Assembly (NCBI GenBank): GCA_946902985.2
Contig: OX336396.1
Location: 232,948,797 to 233,012,796 of the forward strand
Origin: Meconema thalassinum
Taxonomy: Eukaryota; Arthropoda; Insecta; Orthoptera; Tettigoniidae
Direction of reading: 5' to 3'
Length of the DNA: 64,000 nt
Every line of letters begins with the position of its first letter. The first letter of the stretch is position 1. This document shows positions 21,321-32,843 of this stretch, piece by piece. The notes under the pieces are model-generated. The model worked only from the letters and a program-made list of their open reading frames with translations, had not been told where the DNA came from and did not search any database. The position numbers were made by a program, and so were the translations under genes.

Positions 21321-21523
21321 TTGCATTTTGCCTAAACAAATTGTCGTTTGCTACTTTTCAGTCGGTCAACGCGATTGTGCCCAATGAATTGGGCGGGGTA
21401 CAATTTACAGTATAAATATGTAAACACACTCCTCGAAAAAGATACACGTATTAGTTAGTTAAGTATCATAAGTAGGGCTAGGATTTTTAGGTGCAAAAAA
21501 TCGGGAAAATATTCATTTTTAGC

Positions 21524-21568
21524 CTATTTTCAATTTTGAAAAAAATAGGCTTATGAGATCACCTTTTG

Positions 21569-21619
<51 letters not shown>

Positions 21620-22300
21620 AATAAAATCTAAACGGCTGGAGCGATTTCAATGAAACTCGGAAAGTTCATAGCACTAATCCCGGCGACCTTGACCGTGTCC
21701 TTCAAATTTTGTTACGACTCACCAATCCAACATGGCGACTGTGCGAAATATTTCACCAGCATTCAATATCTCCGAAACTATTACCGATATTACCCTGACA
21801 TTTTCTATGGTGATAGAGGGAACTACTATAAGTTCACTTATGTGACTTTTGAAAACCTGGTAACAACAAAACCAACATGGCGGCCAAGCGAATTTGCGAC
21901 TTTTAAATAGACGTTTCTCGCGATTTGACCAACCAAACGCAATGAAACTTGGTACAGTATATGTTTATATACATTGTAATGCACCGACATCTAACTTCGT
22001 TCAATTGTTTACATAATCACAAGATGGCGGATGTGCGAAATATTTCACCGGCATTCTATATTTCTGAAACTATTAGCGGTAAGCCCCTGAAATTTTGTAC
22101 GGAGATAAAGGGCACTACTGGAAGTCCATCTATATGACTTTCAAAATCCGGTTAACTACAAAACGAACATGGCGGCCAAGCGAATTTGAAAATTTTAAAT
22201 AGACCTTTCTCGCGATTTAATGTTCCAAGCGCACTGAAACCTGGCACAGGAAATATTTATACACATTGTAATCCACTGGTATCTAATTTAGTTTAATTGT
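21524..22300 (-). repeat. 293-bp-type repeat, body type 2
   Basis: It starts with a degenerate form of the shared hairpin (AGCCTATTTTCAATTTTG...AATAGGCTTATGAGATC) and a long (TG)n at 21573-21614. It then has body units unlike type 1. CTCGCGATTT recurs at 21917 and 22209 (292 bp), and AAGCGAATTTG..TTTTAAATAGAC recurs at the same spacing. The strand follows the type 1 copy at 29.5 kb. Confidence 0.75.
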
Positions 22301-22307
22301 TTGGAAG

Positions 22308-22670
22308 CAGGCTGTGGATTTTCATTTTCACTCGTACAACCTCAGGCACTGCGGCGTAAGTTACATTTTTTAAGTTAGAGCCATTGAGGTGATCTACTCT
22401 CCAGTTTTGACGTTCTGTTTAACATTCCCATCTGGTAAGAAAACTGGAACTCTGCAGGACGATCTGTGATTGAGATTTAGAGAACTTTATCCTATAATCA
22501 CCAAATGTGATACGAGAGGCCTTTTACGAGCCTACTTCGTATGACTCAGGATGCCATGGATTTTTATCACCCTTAGAAATCCGACTGCCTAGGTCGGAAA
22601 TCGAACCCAAGATCCTGGGATCTTCAGATGGACGCTGTTCCACCGATCCAGTTAGGAAGCTTTAAGATAT
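22308..22670 (-). mobile_element. SINE G tail scrap and a tRNA-like SINE head (family H)
   Basis: Positions 22308-22325 (GAAGCAGGCTGTGGATTTTCA) equal the 3' end of SINE G at 53.74 kb. At 22545-22665 the minus strand has an A-box-like TGGATCGGTGGAACAGCG and B box GGTTCGATTTCC, followed by GGATCTTGGG-type sequence. I could not define full ends. Confidence 0.5.
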
Positions 22671-22708
22671 TAATAATAATACTGTAAAAATAATAATAAT
22701 AATAATAA

Positions 22709-23030
22709 CTAGCGGACCCGTGCGAGAACTCTCGCACAATGGGTTGTGTGCACCCCATGTGTACAGACTACGCGCCCGGCTCTAGTGCTTTGCGGGCTGT
22801 AGGCGACACAGTTCTGCTAGGGGCTATCGTCTTGTTTATTTGTTTAAATGCACTTTATAAACAAATAAATATATGTCCGTTGACTTATCAAGAAATGCAA
22901 GATTTTTCCTGTACTATTGAGACGATTTGGAAGATTTTGGTACAAACCACACCTTCCAACTCCCTCTGGTTTAGGAGCTTGAGTTTTGTGAAACATACAC
23001 CTTAGCGTATTGTATAATAAGATAATAATA
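22709..23030 (-). mobile_element. Helitron family 2, 3' portion
   Basis: The minus-strand 3' end is GCGAGAGTTCTCGC (perfect stem, 2-nt loop), ACGGGTCCG, CTAG, then T. The same terminus occurs at 32124 and 35776. The 5' side dissolves into an AAT microsatellite near 23020-23042. No coding sequence. Confidence 0.75.
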
Positions 23031-23034
23031 ATAA

Positions 23035-23205
23035 TAATAATAGTCAAATGTTTGGACTTTGCAAATGACCTGCCAATTTTGTCCAACAATTTTAAGGTAG
23101 CGATTGAATCCATCGACCAAATCCTAAAAATTGCAGCAAAAACCGGACTCCAAATCTCATACCATAAAAACTCACTTCATGGGAGGACTTCGTCGATATA
23201 TGGAT
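23035..23205 (+). pseudogene. LINE reverse transcriptase palm fragment with mutated catalytic box
   Basis: 'CLDFANDLPILSNNFKVAIE' then 'KIAAKTGLQISYHKNS' matches the RT palm segment 'YADDLAILA...TGLQISxxKT'. The catalytic FADD/YADD is FAND here, so polymerase activity is lost even if the rest were present. A small orphan piece. Confidence 0.75.
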
Positions 23206-23209
23206 AAAC

Positions 23210-23520
23210 TGACCTTTGACAGGAATGGGGTACACTTAGCCTCGTGAAGCAAAACTGAGAGGAAGAGGGTTTGATTCCCATATCAGCCAACCTAGAAGTG
23301 ATTTACCGTAGTTTCCTGACTTCTACTCAAGGCAAATGTGGGGATGGATCCTAGTTTAAGGCCACGGTCGCCTCCTTCCCAATCCTATCCCTAATTTACA
23401 ATCACACACACTAGTACAGCCATCACAATAACTCAGGTTACCACACAAATTACACACACACAAACAGATAAACGGAGCTATATGACCATGATGTCGGAGG
23501 TTCTAAAATAAGCAATACTG
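23210..23520 (+). mobile_element. SINE B, 5'-truncated
   Basis: It shares GGGGTACACTTAGCCTCGTGA, TTTGATTCCCAT and GCCTCCTTCCCAATCCTATCCC with other SINE B copies, and ends with a tail like 'GTACAGCCATCACAATAACTC'. The tRNA head is missing. Confidence 0.65.
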
Positions 23521-23599
23521 TTAGGCTACGTCTTTAAAACTACACCCGAGCAATGGTGGGAAAATCAGCTAGTGGTTCATATTTAAAGAGGAAAATATT

Positions 23600-24140
23600 T
23601 TGCAAACAGTGGTTGTACTGTGAGGCTTCAGTCCCTTGACTCGTTTGATGTAGATCTCCATTCCTCCCTATCTTGAGCTAATCGTTTCATGTCTACATAG
23701 CTAGCACACCTTACATCCTAGGCAATCTATTTAACATTATTCTAACCTCACTCTACCCCTACCATTCTTGTCCTCGACTCTTCATTTCACAACTAAATTT
23801 GCTATTCCTGTGTGTCTTAGTAGGTGACTTACCAGGCTATATCTTCTCTTCATTAGCAGTTGCCAGAAACATCTCTCCTCTCCCACTCGTCTGATCTTCA
23901 TCATTCTCCTGTAACACCACATTTCAAAAGAAAATTCTCCTCTTTTCTGCTGATCTAACAGTCCAAGTTTCACTTCCACACGCTCCAGACTGAGACTTTA
24001 TAAATGACTGTCTAATACCTGAGTCTATATTCGATATCAAGAGATTCCTTTTCTGTAGGAAATGCTCTCTTTGCCTGAATCAACCAACTTTTTGTATCCA
24101 CCTTGCTTCTTCCATCACTGGTTATTTTCCTTCCTATTGA
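23600..24140 (-). mobile_element. LINE 3' end, degenerate (same family as 8.1 kb)
   Basis: The minus strand contains 'FEMWCYRRMMKIRRVGEERC' and 'KRRYSLVSHLLRHTGIANLV', with an internal deletion (the 'WVDxVTNEEVLR' block is lost). The 3' UTR AAGGGACTGAAGCC is also present. The 5' side ends at about 24140. Confidence 0.8.
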
Positions 24141-27100
24141 ACCCGAGGAGGTTATGCTGACTGGAATCGAACATGGTTCTCAGAGACTGTGATCTCAGTG
24201 TAAAGGTTCCACCAGGGAACGAACCAGAGATCTGTAGAGGGAGTTTCATGGTAAAAACCCCTCGAAAGAAGTGTATATTTAATCACTGGTGTGATTTTGG
24301 TGCAATGACATTATTTATTAAAATAATGCAGGGAAAAATGAGCAGATTACAGCATTATTAGACTACTTGGTGTAGGCTATACGAGGCTTGAAGCACGGAG
24401 AGGGCAGAGTTGACATTTTACAAATTAGCCCAGGATTGTGGGAGGGCCCCAGTGGAGCCATGTCCATCTCTGTGACCCCATTCTGTCGTCTGGAGCAGGG
24501 TGGAGGCCTGAATAATGACCCAGTTATTCCCCGACGGAGAATAGGTTTGAGTAGGGGGAGGAGAGATGCCCAGGAAAATCATTGATTACTCGTGATTGGA
24601 GTAACGAATTGAGATGAGAGTTGCCCACAGGTGAATCTTTTGGCAGGAGGCTAATTTTAGAGCCTTTTACCTGCGAAATTGACGCATATTTAATGATGTG
24701 CGGAAGGACTGTAAAACTGCCATTGTTCGCGGATAGATTTGAGAATGTTGCCGGGGAATACCCGTAAGATAGCGTCCCACGCTATGGAGAAAGGAATTAA
24801 TATTAATTAATTGGACGAGCGATTCCTTTGCACGCAGATAGTTTTGGGATCTGTGAAGAGAGAGGAACCCGATGATCATGGTTTGGGGACCAGAATCATG
24901 CTGGGAGAGAAGCCAAGATTACGCGGGAAGATTTCGCCCTACTTTCCGTGGGAATCCGATATAAGGGAGTAGACCCTTGGAGGAGCGCCCAGTCAAGCTC
25001 AGTCTCAGCTCAGTCTCAGTTCAGTTCAAGCTCAGTCTACGCGCAGTTCACGTGAAAGTTACAGCCAGTTACAGCCCAAGTTGCTGTCTTACGCAGTCTT
25101 CACGACGTTAGAAGTTACCCAGTTGTAGCACAATTGCAGTAAGTTGCAGTCAATATGCAGCAGTACGAGACAGTATATAAGCAGTCTACAGCAGTCTTCA
25201 AGTAAGTTACGGGCAATCTTCAAGTGAATCTTCAGTCAGTTACAGCCAGTTTGAAGCAAGTTCGTCAAGGCAGAACGCATGGCGGTTCTACTCATATAGA
25301 CGCCAAACAAAGACTGGTACATGTAAATGAAGCATTTAATAAGCTTGTATGAATAATAGTCGTGCTATAGGCATAATCAGCAGTACGAACTATGGCGTGT
25401 TCAGTTACGAAGCACCGTATAAGACTAATGGCAGAACTATTGTAAATAATTATTTGTGTAAAGTATTGGACAGTGTAGCGCAATGTGTAAAGTATTGACT
25501 GATCGTATATGTGTAATTACGATGGAATGCGCTAATGAAGCTCTACGAAGCGTTTGGTAATGTCATGAGAGTACCAGATGATAACACTCAGGACGGGAGC
25601 TAGCATATTTATGCAACGCAGGACGCTTACTGTAGGAGTAAGAATAATAAAAACTGTTGGTGAATTCCGAGAGCGGGTAAACCAGACTTTCAATCAGGAG
25701 TTGATAGGAGCACGGGAGATGCCGTCGACACCTGCAATTTCGATCTTTGCTAGGGAATTTCAGCATTGAAAAGTGTATAAAGTGACGTGTGTTAAGTGTA
25801 CAGCATATGTAAAATATCCTTTAAAGTAGTGATTAGATAAGTGTTTCACATGTGTGAGAGCGATAGCTTCCTGAGAGTTATGCAACGTGCCGTGTTGTTA
25901 ATGAAAATTATGTGTTATAAAATGTGTGTATTCAAGATAAATATGTCGCGTTAAACCTGCTAATGGCGGGCGACATGGAGAAATATGATTGGTCGGAGCC
26001 ACCATAAGACGCCTATAGAGATGTAAGTACCCCACAAGTTATGATTATGTAGAAATATGGGCCACTGCATGTTGTGATTCCGTAAAGATGCCAGTAAAAA
26101 TCAGTTTAGGAGGGAGATCCTCCATGTTTAATCATTATTGTGTTGATTTTTATAGAGTTGAAATGTTAATTTGCATCATTAAGTGGAGTAATTATTCCCA
26201 CTATGAATTAAGAATGGCAATCAGTTATGTAAATGTGACGAGCACTATTGTTCGAGTTTTTAAGACGTTTAGCTATGTCGGATTTTTTTTGGTAAAGTTA
26301 TGTAATGATTTTGGTCATTTATATCAGTGAGATTAATGGTAATAATAATAATGAATATTAAAAGTATGAATGAACACATCAGGAAACAAATAAATGTTGT
26401 AAGCGAGAATTAGTTACGCTAATTGCAAGACTTATCGATCTAAGCAGTAAGATGATACAGTAAGATTACATTACAGTAATTAAGGAAAGAAGTTTTATAT
26501 CAGAATATTGCATATATTCAGTAATGATGCCAGGCATGAAAGAGCTTTTAGTGAATTGAATTTGCAGCTTATGTGAGAAGCTTATAGAGTAATTGATAGA
26601 TTTCTCTTAATAATATAGGTCGGAGGTCGTAGCATTGAGTAAGGGGCCAGGTGGTCTATTCTACGTATGAAATCTCCTATGTCATGGGCATAAGTGGAGA
26701 TATAATTTATGCCGGAGTTGTAGTGTGCACCCTAGCTCTGAGGAAGGATATGAAAGTGTTCCGGGTTGGAATCCTGTGATAGAGACGAGGAAAACGAGGA
26801 CACCTCGATTCTCTATGGTCTCCCGAGAACTTACTGATGAGTTATTCCGCTCGTGGTAGCGAAACTCATGGCGACAGCTGCAGTGAGCGCCTATATTTTA
26901 CTTGAGACATCGGTCACCCGTTAGACCAATGCATTACGAACCCCGAACCTTCATGTTGAATGGACCCGTGTGAGGCCAGTAATTATTATATCCTCTGCGT
27001 AGGAGTAATTATAAAAGCTCGTTCAATACCTGTTTGCATAATAGTCAATTAAGATCCTTTGGGATATGTGTGTCGGTCAGACAACAGTATTTGTCTTGAA

Positions 27101-28130
27101 AATGTTTACTGCTTAGAAAGGAAAGCATTCAAACCTTTAAGGAGGGTCGAGGTAATTGGTGGAACACCCATCCCACATTCTATTGTGTGCTGACTCCTCT
27201 AGCCGAGGGTCTGCAGGCGGGCACTCGAACCGTCAAGGCAAGTTGAAAGGAAAAGATTTTAGACCCTGGTAAATGACATATAATGAAAGATTGTTATGTT
27301 GAGTAATGTAGCCATGTGGTTTAGGAACACATGGATAATTATAGATTATCCTGATGGTTCATTATTTTAGCTATCTGACGAATAGTTAGACGATGTATTT
27401 GTACTGTCACTGAAACCAAGTTATGAAGTTGGTTACAAGATGCCAATCGCCACGAGAGCAAGGTAATCTAATTGTACCATCCGACACAAGCTATAACGTA
27501 ACGTTTTATGTAGGAATCACATACAGCATGCAGTGGAACCATATAAATAGAGGAAGTGGAGGGGTAGCTTACATAATTATGGAGTTGCACGTTGATTGCG
27601 GTGCAACGTCCGAACAGGTAATGCATGAAAGCATTTGTTTGGTGAGAAGAGAAAAATCAAAACACGCACGGCACACATAATTGTTAAAACCAAGAGGTTT
27701 AAGGAATAATTAATTTGTGATATTAAAGAAGTCACATTGTATGACTGGTATGTTAATGTACAGTTTGTTTTGAAGTCGTAGGTGCATCAGCGCACTAGAA
27801 TATCTTTATGTAGTTCACATAAGGGTACAGCTTTATGGTTTAATATGACTTTATTATGATTTCATTTTTGTTTGTTTGTGGATTGTGGAAGTAAATTTTT
27901 GTTTGCTTTGTTTTTATGGTTTTGGGATTGTTTTTGTGTTTGAAGCCATGATTTTATTTACTGAATTAAAGTTTTAGAATAGAGTTGTGCCTTATCATTG
28001 TAGGGTTGATACCTTATAGCCTCAAATCCAAATTATGCCCTGCTCAATTGGGGAGACGGTACACGCCTGAGACCTGATGCTAGCTGGAGGCAGATGCATA
28101 TTCTCCATCGAGATTACTCACATGGGTACA
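24141..28130. other. 4-kb unclassified region, possibly an LTR-type element
   Basis: There is no convincing protein. A purine-rich block (24385-24640) precedes a promoter-like core at 24960 and a run of CAGTC/CAGTT-rich sequence to 25270, which looks like a 5' leader. A possible AATAAA-like site is near 25937. I could not find the matching second long terminal repeat, a primer-binding site or gag/pol, so this remains a suspicion. Confidence 0.3.
24960..25020 (+). promoter_or_regulatory. TATA box plus clustered TCAGT initiator-like sites
   Basis: TATAAGG (24960-24966) lies about 40 bp before several overlapping TCAGT motifs (first A at 25001). TCAGT is the arthropod initiator consensus. The tight repetition of CAGTCTCAGCTCAG suggests a retroelement start region. 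The spacing is a little longer than the usual 30 bp, and nothing coding follows. Confidence 0.3.
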
Positions 28131-28578
28131 CTATATACAGTAAAACCTGCCTAAACCGGTCCCTCTATATGCCGGAAACCTGGACAACCGAAAACAAAAT
28201 TCGGAACGGAGGTATTTCCTATGTAAAATGATATTGTAAACCAGAAAACTGCCTAACGCGGAAATGGAAAGAAACTCTGGAACAGTAGGCGTAAAATAAT
28301 AACCTGACTTGGCCGAATTATCTTATCAATAATACAAAGCTATGTACTATAGTTTGAGCGCGACTGTACTTGCAACAAAATCCTGGGAATCATTAACACT
28401 CATTTTTCCTCAAGTACGCAGCAGGTGTGCTACATTTCACGACATCTGTACCATTACTTCCTCCAACCCTCTTGTAATACACACAGTTTCCTTCCGACAG
28501 ATGAGAGTAGAAGTAGGAATAGAAGAAAACTTGAGTGATCTTTAAAGGTGTTTTCTTTACTGTGTACTGCATTTATTT

Positions 28579-29080
28579 GTAGTCGATTTACCCTGTAGGT
28601 TGGTGGCTCCCACGGACTCAGCGAGGTAACTCACCACTACCGCCGCTACGGGCAGTGTCCTGGAGCTTGGAACATTTGGTCGGGGTGGTTACCACTAGGG
28701 AGGTGTGATCAGCACCTCGTCCAGGCGGCATCACCTGCAAAGCGAACAGGGTCCACAAGAGGGATGGGAAGGGAGGGGAAGGGAAGGGAGGAGAAGATTG
28801 GGATGGATAGGCAAGGAAGATGGAAGGAGGCGGCCGTGGCCTTACAGTAGGTACCATCCCGGCATTTGCCCGAGGACAAAGTGGGAAACCACGGAAAACC
28901 ACTCGAGGATGGCTGACGTGGGAATTGGAACCCCTTCTACTCATTTGGACCACCCAAGGCTGAGTAGACCCCGTTCCAGTCCTCATACTACTTTTCAAAT
29001 TTCGTGGCAGAGCCGGGAATCGAACCCAGGACCTCCGGGGCGGCAGCTAACCATGCTGACCGCTACGCTACGGATGCGAC
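28579..29080 (-). mobile_element. tRNA-derived SINE, family C, intact ends
   Basis: Flanked by CTGCATTTATTT (28567-28578, 29081-29092). The minus-strand head has A box TAGCGTAGCGGTCAGC and exact B box GGTTCGATTCC. The body has GTGGTTTTCCGTGGTTTCCC (also in SINE B, suggesting a shared core) and GGATGGTACCTAC. A second copy is at 42.8-43.3 kb. Confidence 0.9.
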
Positions 29081-29113
29081 CTGCATTTATTTACGTACTG
29101 TAATTCAGTGACA

Positions 29114-29230
29114 ATGAGTTCTAAACATAAGACACACTGGAGGAGAAAATTAAGGTTATAGAAGAACACGATAAAAACAAACGTCCACCTAAGAATTAAC
29201 TGTGTTGTTTAAAGTAGGAAAATCTCACAT
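29114..29230 (+). pseudogene. CENP-B/pogo N-terminal helix-turn-helix, broken
   Basis: ATG at 29114 opens 'MSSKHKTH'. After a frameshift the sequence reads 'LEEKIKVIEEHDKNKRPPK', then in a third frame 'LTVLFKVGKSHI'. Together these are the first DNA-binding helices of a pogo-family transposase (TLEEKIxVIxxxxxNxxxxxLAxxFxVGKSxI). Two frame changes and loss of the rest make it inactive. Confidence 0.8.
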
Positions 29231-29479
29231 TATTTTATAGTAATCCTTATGCGGTAATATAGTATTTATTTGTACAGTATTTTGTCTTATTATAACTCAA
29301 CACTTTGTAGAACGGAAACCTGCGAAAACGGAAAAATATATGCGGAACGATTGCGTTCCGCTTTAGGCAGGTTTTACTGTACCGGAAGTCTTCTACTTCA
29401 TTTAGCTTTGACCTGTCAATTTGACTCCAATAGGGGTTTCTTATTTATTTCTACTGCATTCCATTATTTTGATTTATTA

Positions 29480-29579
29480 GCCTACTTTCGATTTTTGCAA
29501 AAAATAAAAGTAGACTTATGAGATCACTACAGGGCGAAAAAAAGTGTGTCTGTCTGTGTGTGTGTATGTGTGTGTGTGA

Positions 29580-29610
<31 letters not shown>

Positions 29611-31432
29611 AGTGTGTGTACTCTGAATGGCTGTCCCCCCCTATCAATTCGATTACGGTGAGCACAAATTGAACGAAATTTGGTACAAAGGTAGCACTAG
29701 CAAAGGACACCTCAGTGTCATGTTTTATATCGCCGCCATGTTGACGGAAACGTAAAGGCGGCCACACAAATGTTCAAAGCTTAAATCAAATTACGACTAA
29801 CCTAATCATCCGATCTCTACCAAATTTTGCAACAACATACCTTTATGGGGGCAGCATCCTTTGACCAAACTAATAGGTCATCAGCCTAATAGTTTGCGGA
29901 TGGCGGCCATCTTTGTGTCAAAATCGATTGCCCCAATTAATTCGAACAAGGTGAAACCGAATGAAACGAAATTTGGTACAGAGATAGTACTAGCAAAGGG
30001 CACCCCAGTGTCATGTACCCCTATTAATTCGAACACGGTGAAACCGATTGGAATGAAATTTGGTACAGAGGTAGCACTAGCAAAGGGCACCCCAGTGTCA
30101 TGTTTTATATCACCGCCATCTTGACGGAAACGTAATGTCGGCCACACAAATGTTCAAAGCTTAAATCAAATTACGACTAACCTAATCAACCGATCTCTAC
30201 CTAATTTTGCAACAACATACCTTTATGGAGGGAGCATCCTTTGACAAATCTAATAGGTCATTAGCCTAATAGTTTGCGGATGGCGGCCATCTTTGTGTCA
30301 AAATCGATTACCCCTATTAATTCGAACACGGTGAAACCGATTGGAATGAAATTTGGTACAGAGGTAGCACTAGCAAAGGGCACCCCAGTGTCATGTTTTA
30401 TATCACCGCCATCTTGACGGAAACGTAATGGTGGCCACACAAATGTTCAAAGCTTAAATCAAATTACGACTAACCTAATCATCCGATCTCTACCAAAGTT
30501 TGCATCAACATACCATTATGGAGGGAGCATCCTTTGACCAAACTAATAGGTCATTAGCCTAATATTTTGCGGATGGCGGCCATCTTTGTGTAAAAATTGA
30601 TTCCCCCTATTAATTCGAACACGGTGAAACCGAATGGAACGAAATTTGGTACAGAGGTAGCACTAGAAAAGGCCACCTCAGTGTCATGTCTTATATCACC
30701 GCCATCTTGACGGAAACGTAATCGCGGCCACCCAAATGTTAAAGGCTAAAATGTAATTACGACCAACCTAATAATCTAGTCTCTACCAAATTTTGCAACA
30801 ACATATCTTTATGTGGGAAGCATATTCTGACCAAACTGCTAGATCATCAGCCCAATAGTTTGCAGATGGTGGCCAAGTATGTGTGCAAATCGATTCCCCC
30901 TATCAAATCAAACACGGTGAAACCGAATTGAACGAAATTTGGTACAGAGGTAGCACTAGCAAAAGGCACCTCAGTGTCATGTTTTATATCGCCGCCATCT
31001 TGACGGAAACAGAATGACGGCCACCCAAATGTTAAAAGCTTAAATCAAATTTCGACCATCCTAATAATTTGATCTCTACCGGATTTTGCAACAACATGCC
31101 TTTTTGTGGAAAGCATCTTATGACTGACTACAAGGTCATCAGCCCAATAGTTTGCAAATAGCGGCCATGTATGTGTGCAAATCCATTCCCCAGATCAATT
31201 CAAACACGGTGAAACCGAATTGAACGATTTTTTTTACAGAGGTATCACTTTCAAAGGGCACCTCATATTCATGTTTAATATCCCTATAGCACATTGTATT
31301 TCAACAAGCTACTACAACCAACATTCAATTATACTCCTTGAAAAGGACAAAGAGTTATAACAATACCCATGCATTTAGGAGAAAGTAGGCTATATGTTCT
31401 TTACTGAACATCTTGTTTTTGTTGACTTTCAT
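29480..31432 (-). repeat. 293-bp-type repeat, body type 1, long tandem copy
   Basis: The hairpin end AGCCTACTTTCGATTTTTGC...AAAGTAGACTTATGAGATC (29480-29525), GT tract and poly-C are followed by about six tandem body units. Anchor TCGAACACGGTGAAACCG falls near 30027, 30319, 30611, 30903 and 31196, a period of 292-293 bp. One junction near 29940-30027 is a partial unit. The far end is GGAGAAAGTAGGCTATATG. The body contains GGCGGCCATC and TTGACGGAAACGTAATG blocks. No coding frame is conserved across units. Confidence 0.85.
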
Positions 31433-32124
31433 CAATTATATTATTTTAGCATTTTATATAGTAGGCCTATAGATCCCTCATGCGGCGCTCACAAGCGACC
31501 GATCGTGACAAATTAACATTCAAATGAAATAGAATAGACATTAGCAGTGACAAATTGCACTATAATTTCATAGACATCTATAAATTCTTAAAAAAAGACT
31601 TTTAAAAAATGTACGAAGTGTGCGATTTGCAAATACTGCTGCCGTAGTAATACTCTCCATAATTGCTCTCCACTTCACATTTTGGCCGCTGTGATGCCTG
31701 TTTAAAAAAATTTAACATTCTGAGGGCTTTTCTTTATCATTATGCATGGACTCAGCACACAAATGACATTAGCAGTGACGAATTGCATTCTAATTTCATA
31801 AATATAGATTTTTGTAAGAAGTGTGATTTGCATAAAACTGATGCTCTAACATGCTGCAATTATGAGTTGTCGTCTAAAACCTTAAAACTATTAAACGTTA
31901 ATTCTTTTACATGTTTTTCTTCTGCCTTCTAATTTCATAACTATAGATTTTTGTAAGAAGTGTGTGATTTGCAAATACTGTTGCTGTAACATGCTGCAAT
32001 TAGCCTATGAGTTGTCGTCTAAAACCTTAAAACTATCAACCTTTCTCCTTAAGTCCCTTATTATAAACCTATTGGGGAAAGTGTGGTTTATGATCATGCG
32101 AGATTTCTCGCACGGGTGCGCTAG
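31431..32124 (+). mobile_element. Non-autonomous Helitron, family 2
   Basis: The 3' end is GCGAGATTTCTCGC (perfect hairpin), ACGGGTGCG, CTAG (32121-32124), then T. The body from GCGGCGCTCACAAGCGACCG matches the inverse copy at 35776-36200. An internal direct duplication of about 139 bp ('TTTTTGTAAGAAGTGTG' near 31809 and 31948) adds length. The 5' start at TCAATTATATTATTTT is approximate. Confidence 0.75.
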
Positions 32125-32835
32125 TCATGATTTATTTCCTCAATATGGTATCCATACCATTTAAAAACTCATAATAATGGTTACGATCATTAAACTAATT
32201 TAATTTGTATCAATAGTGTTATCAATAAATCTAATCACTCGGGACACCACAGAGTCAGTGTAAATATTGAATACAGTACAGTACAATCATGTTATCTCTA
32301 GTAGGAGGTTCTATTTGCAGAACAAATTACATAAGTACGGTGTTTTGTATACAACTTCATTTCATGGTTGAGATGCTTGATTTATCCAGGTTTACAATTA
32401 TGCATTTTCCGCTGGCTAAATTTGTGGTTGAATGGTGAGAAATGGTGGTGTTGTGAACACACATTCGTTACGATAATGACGATCATTTCTAACACCGCAA
32501 TTAACACGCGCATTCTCTCTACTCCCGGGCGGTGATGACGTCAAGGCTCATGTGCTCCATGGTGGTCAAAACAAGTGAGAGGTCAGCAGGTCAGTGTGTC
32601 CACTTTCCCTATGTTCTCGCGGTAACGCTTAGATAATGACGTAATATTGTAATCAGAATTTAATGTTTTTCAGTCGGTCAAAACGATTGTACCCAATTGT
32701 AATGAGTGGTTCCCTAATCCAGAAAATGAAATTACATAAGATTAATAAATGCACTTGAATGACCAGTTTCGATCGTCAAGCGATCATCATCAGATCCTTT
32801 ACACTTAGGCTATTAAATATATGTCTACAACTATG
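32125..32835. other. Unassigned stretch
   Basis: No clear element. TTTTCAGTCGGTCAAAACGATT near 32670 resembles a phrase at about 21355, so both may belong to an unrecognised repeat. Confidence 0.4.
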
Positions 32836-32843
32836 GGTTATGA

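Larger units (their letters stand above)
28138..29379 (+). mobile_element. pogo/Tigger-type DNA transposon remnant
   Basis: Termini CAGTAAAACCTGCCTAAA and (inverse) TTTAGGCAGGTTTTACTG are flanked by TA (28136-28137, 29380-29381), as in Tc1/mariner-pogo elements. It carries the start of a CENP-B-like helix-turn-helix protein at 29114 and a 502-bp SINE insertion. The DDE domain is absent, so it is an internal deletion derivative. Confidence 0.85.

Noticed and set aside
28618..29103. Overlapping frames of 126 and 132 codons
   Set aside because: They cover SINE C, which is flanked by a target duplication and has tRNA-like promoter boxes.
29861..30147. Frames with repeated 'KPNETKFGTE' / 'KHDTGVPFAS' peptides
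   Set aside because: They are translations of the tandem 293-bp unit; other units in the same array have stops and shifts, so no selection for coding is visible.
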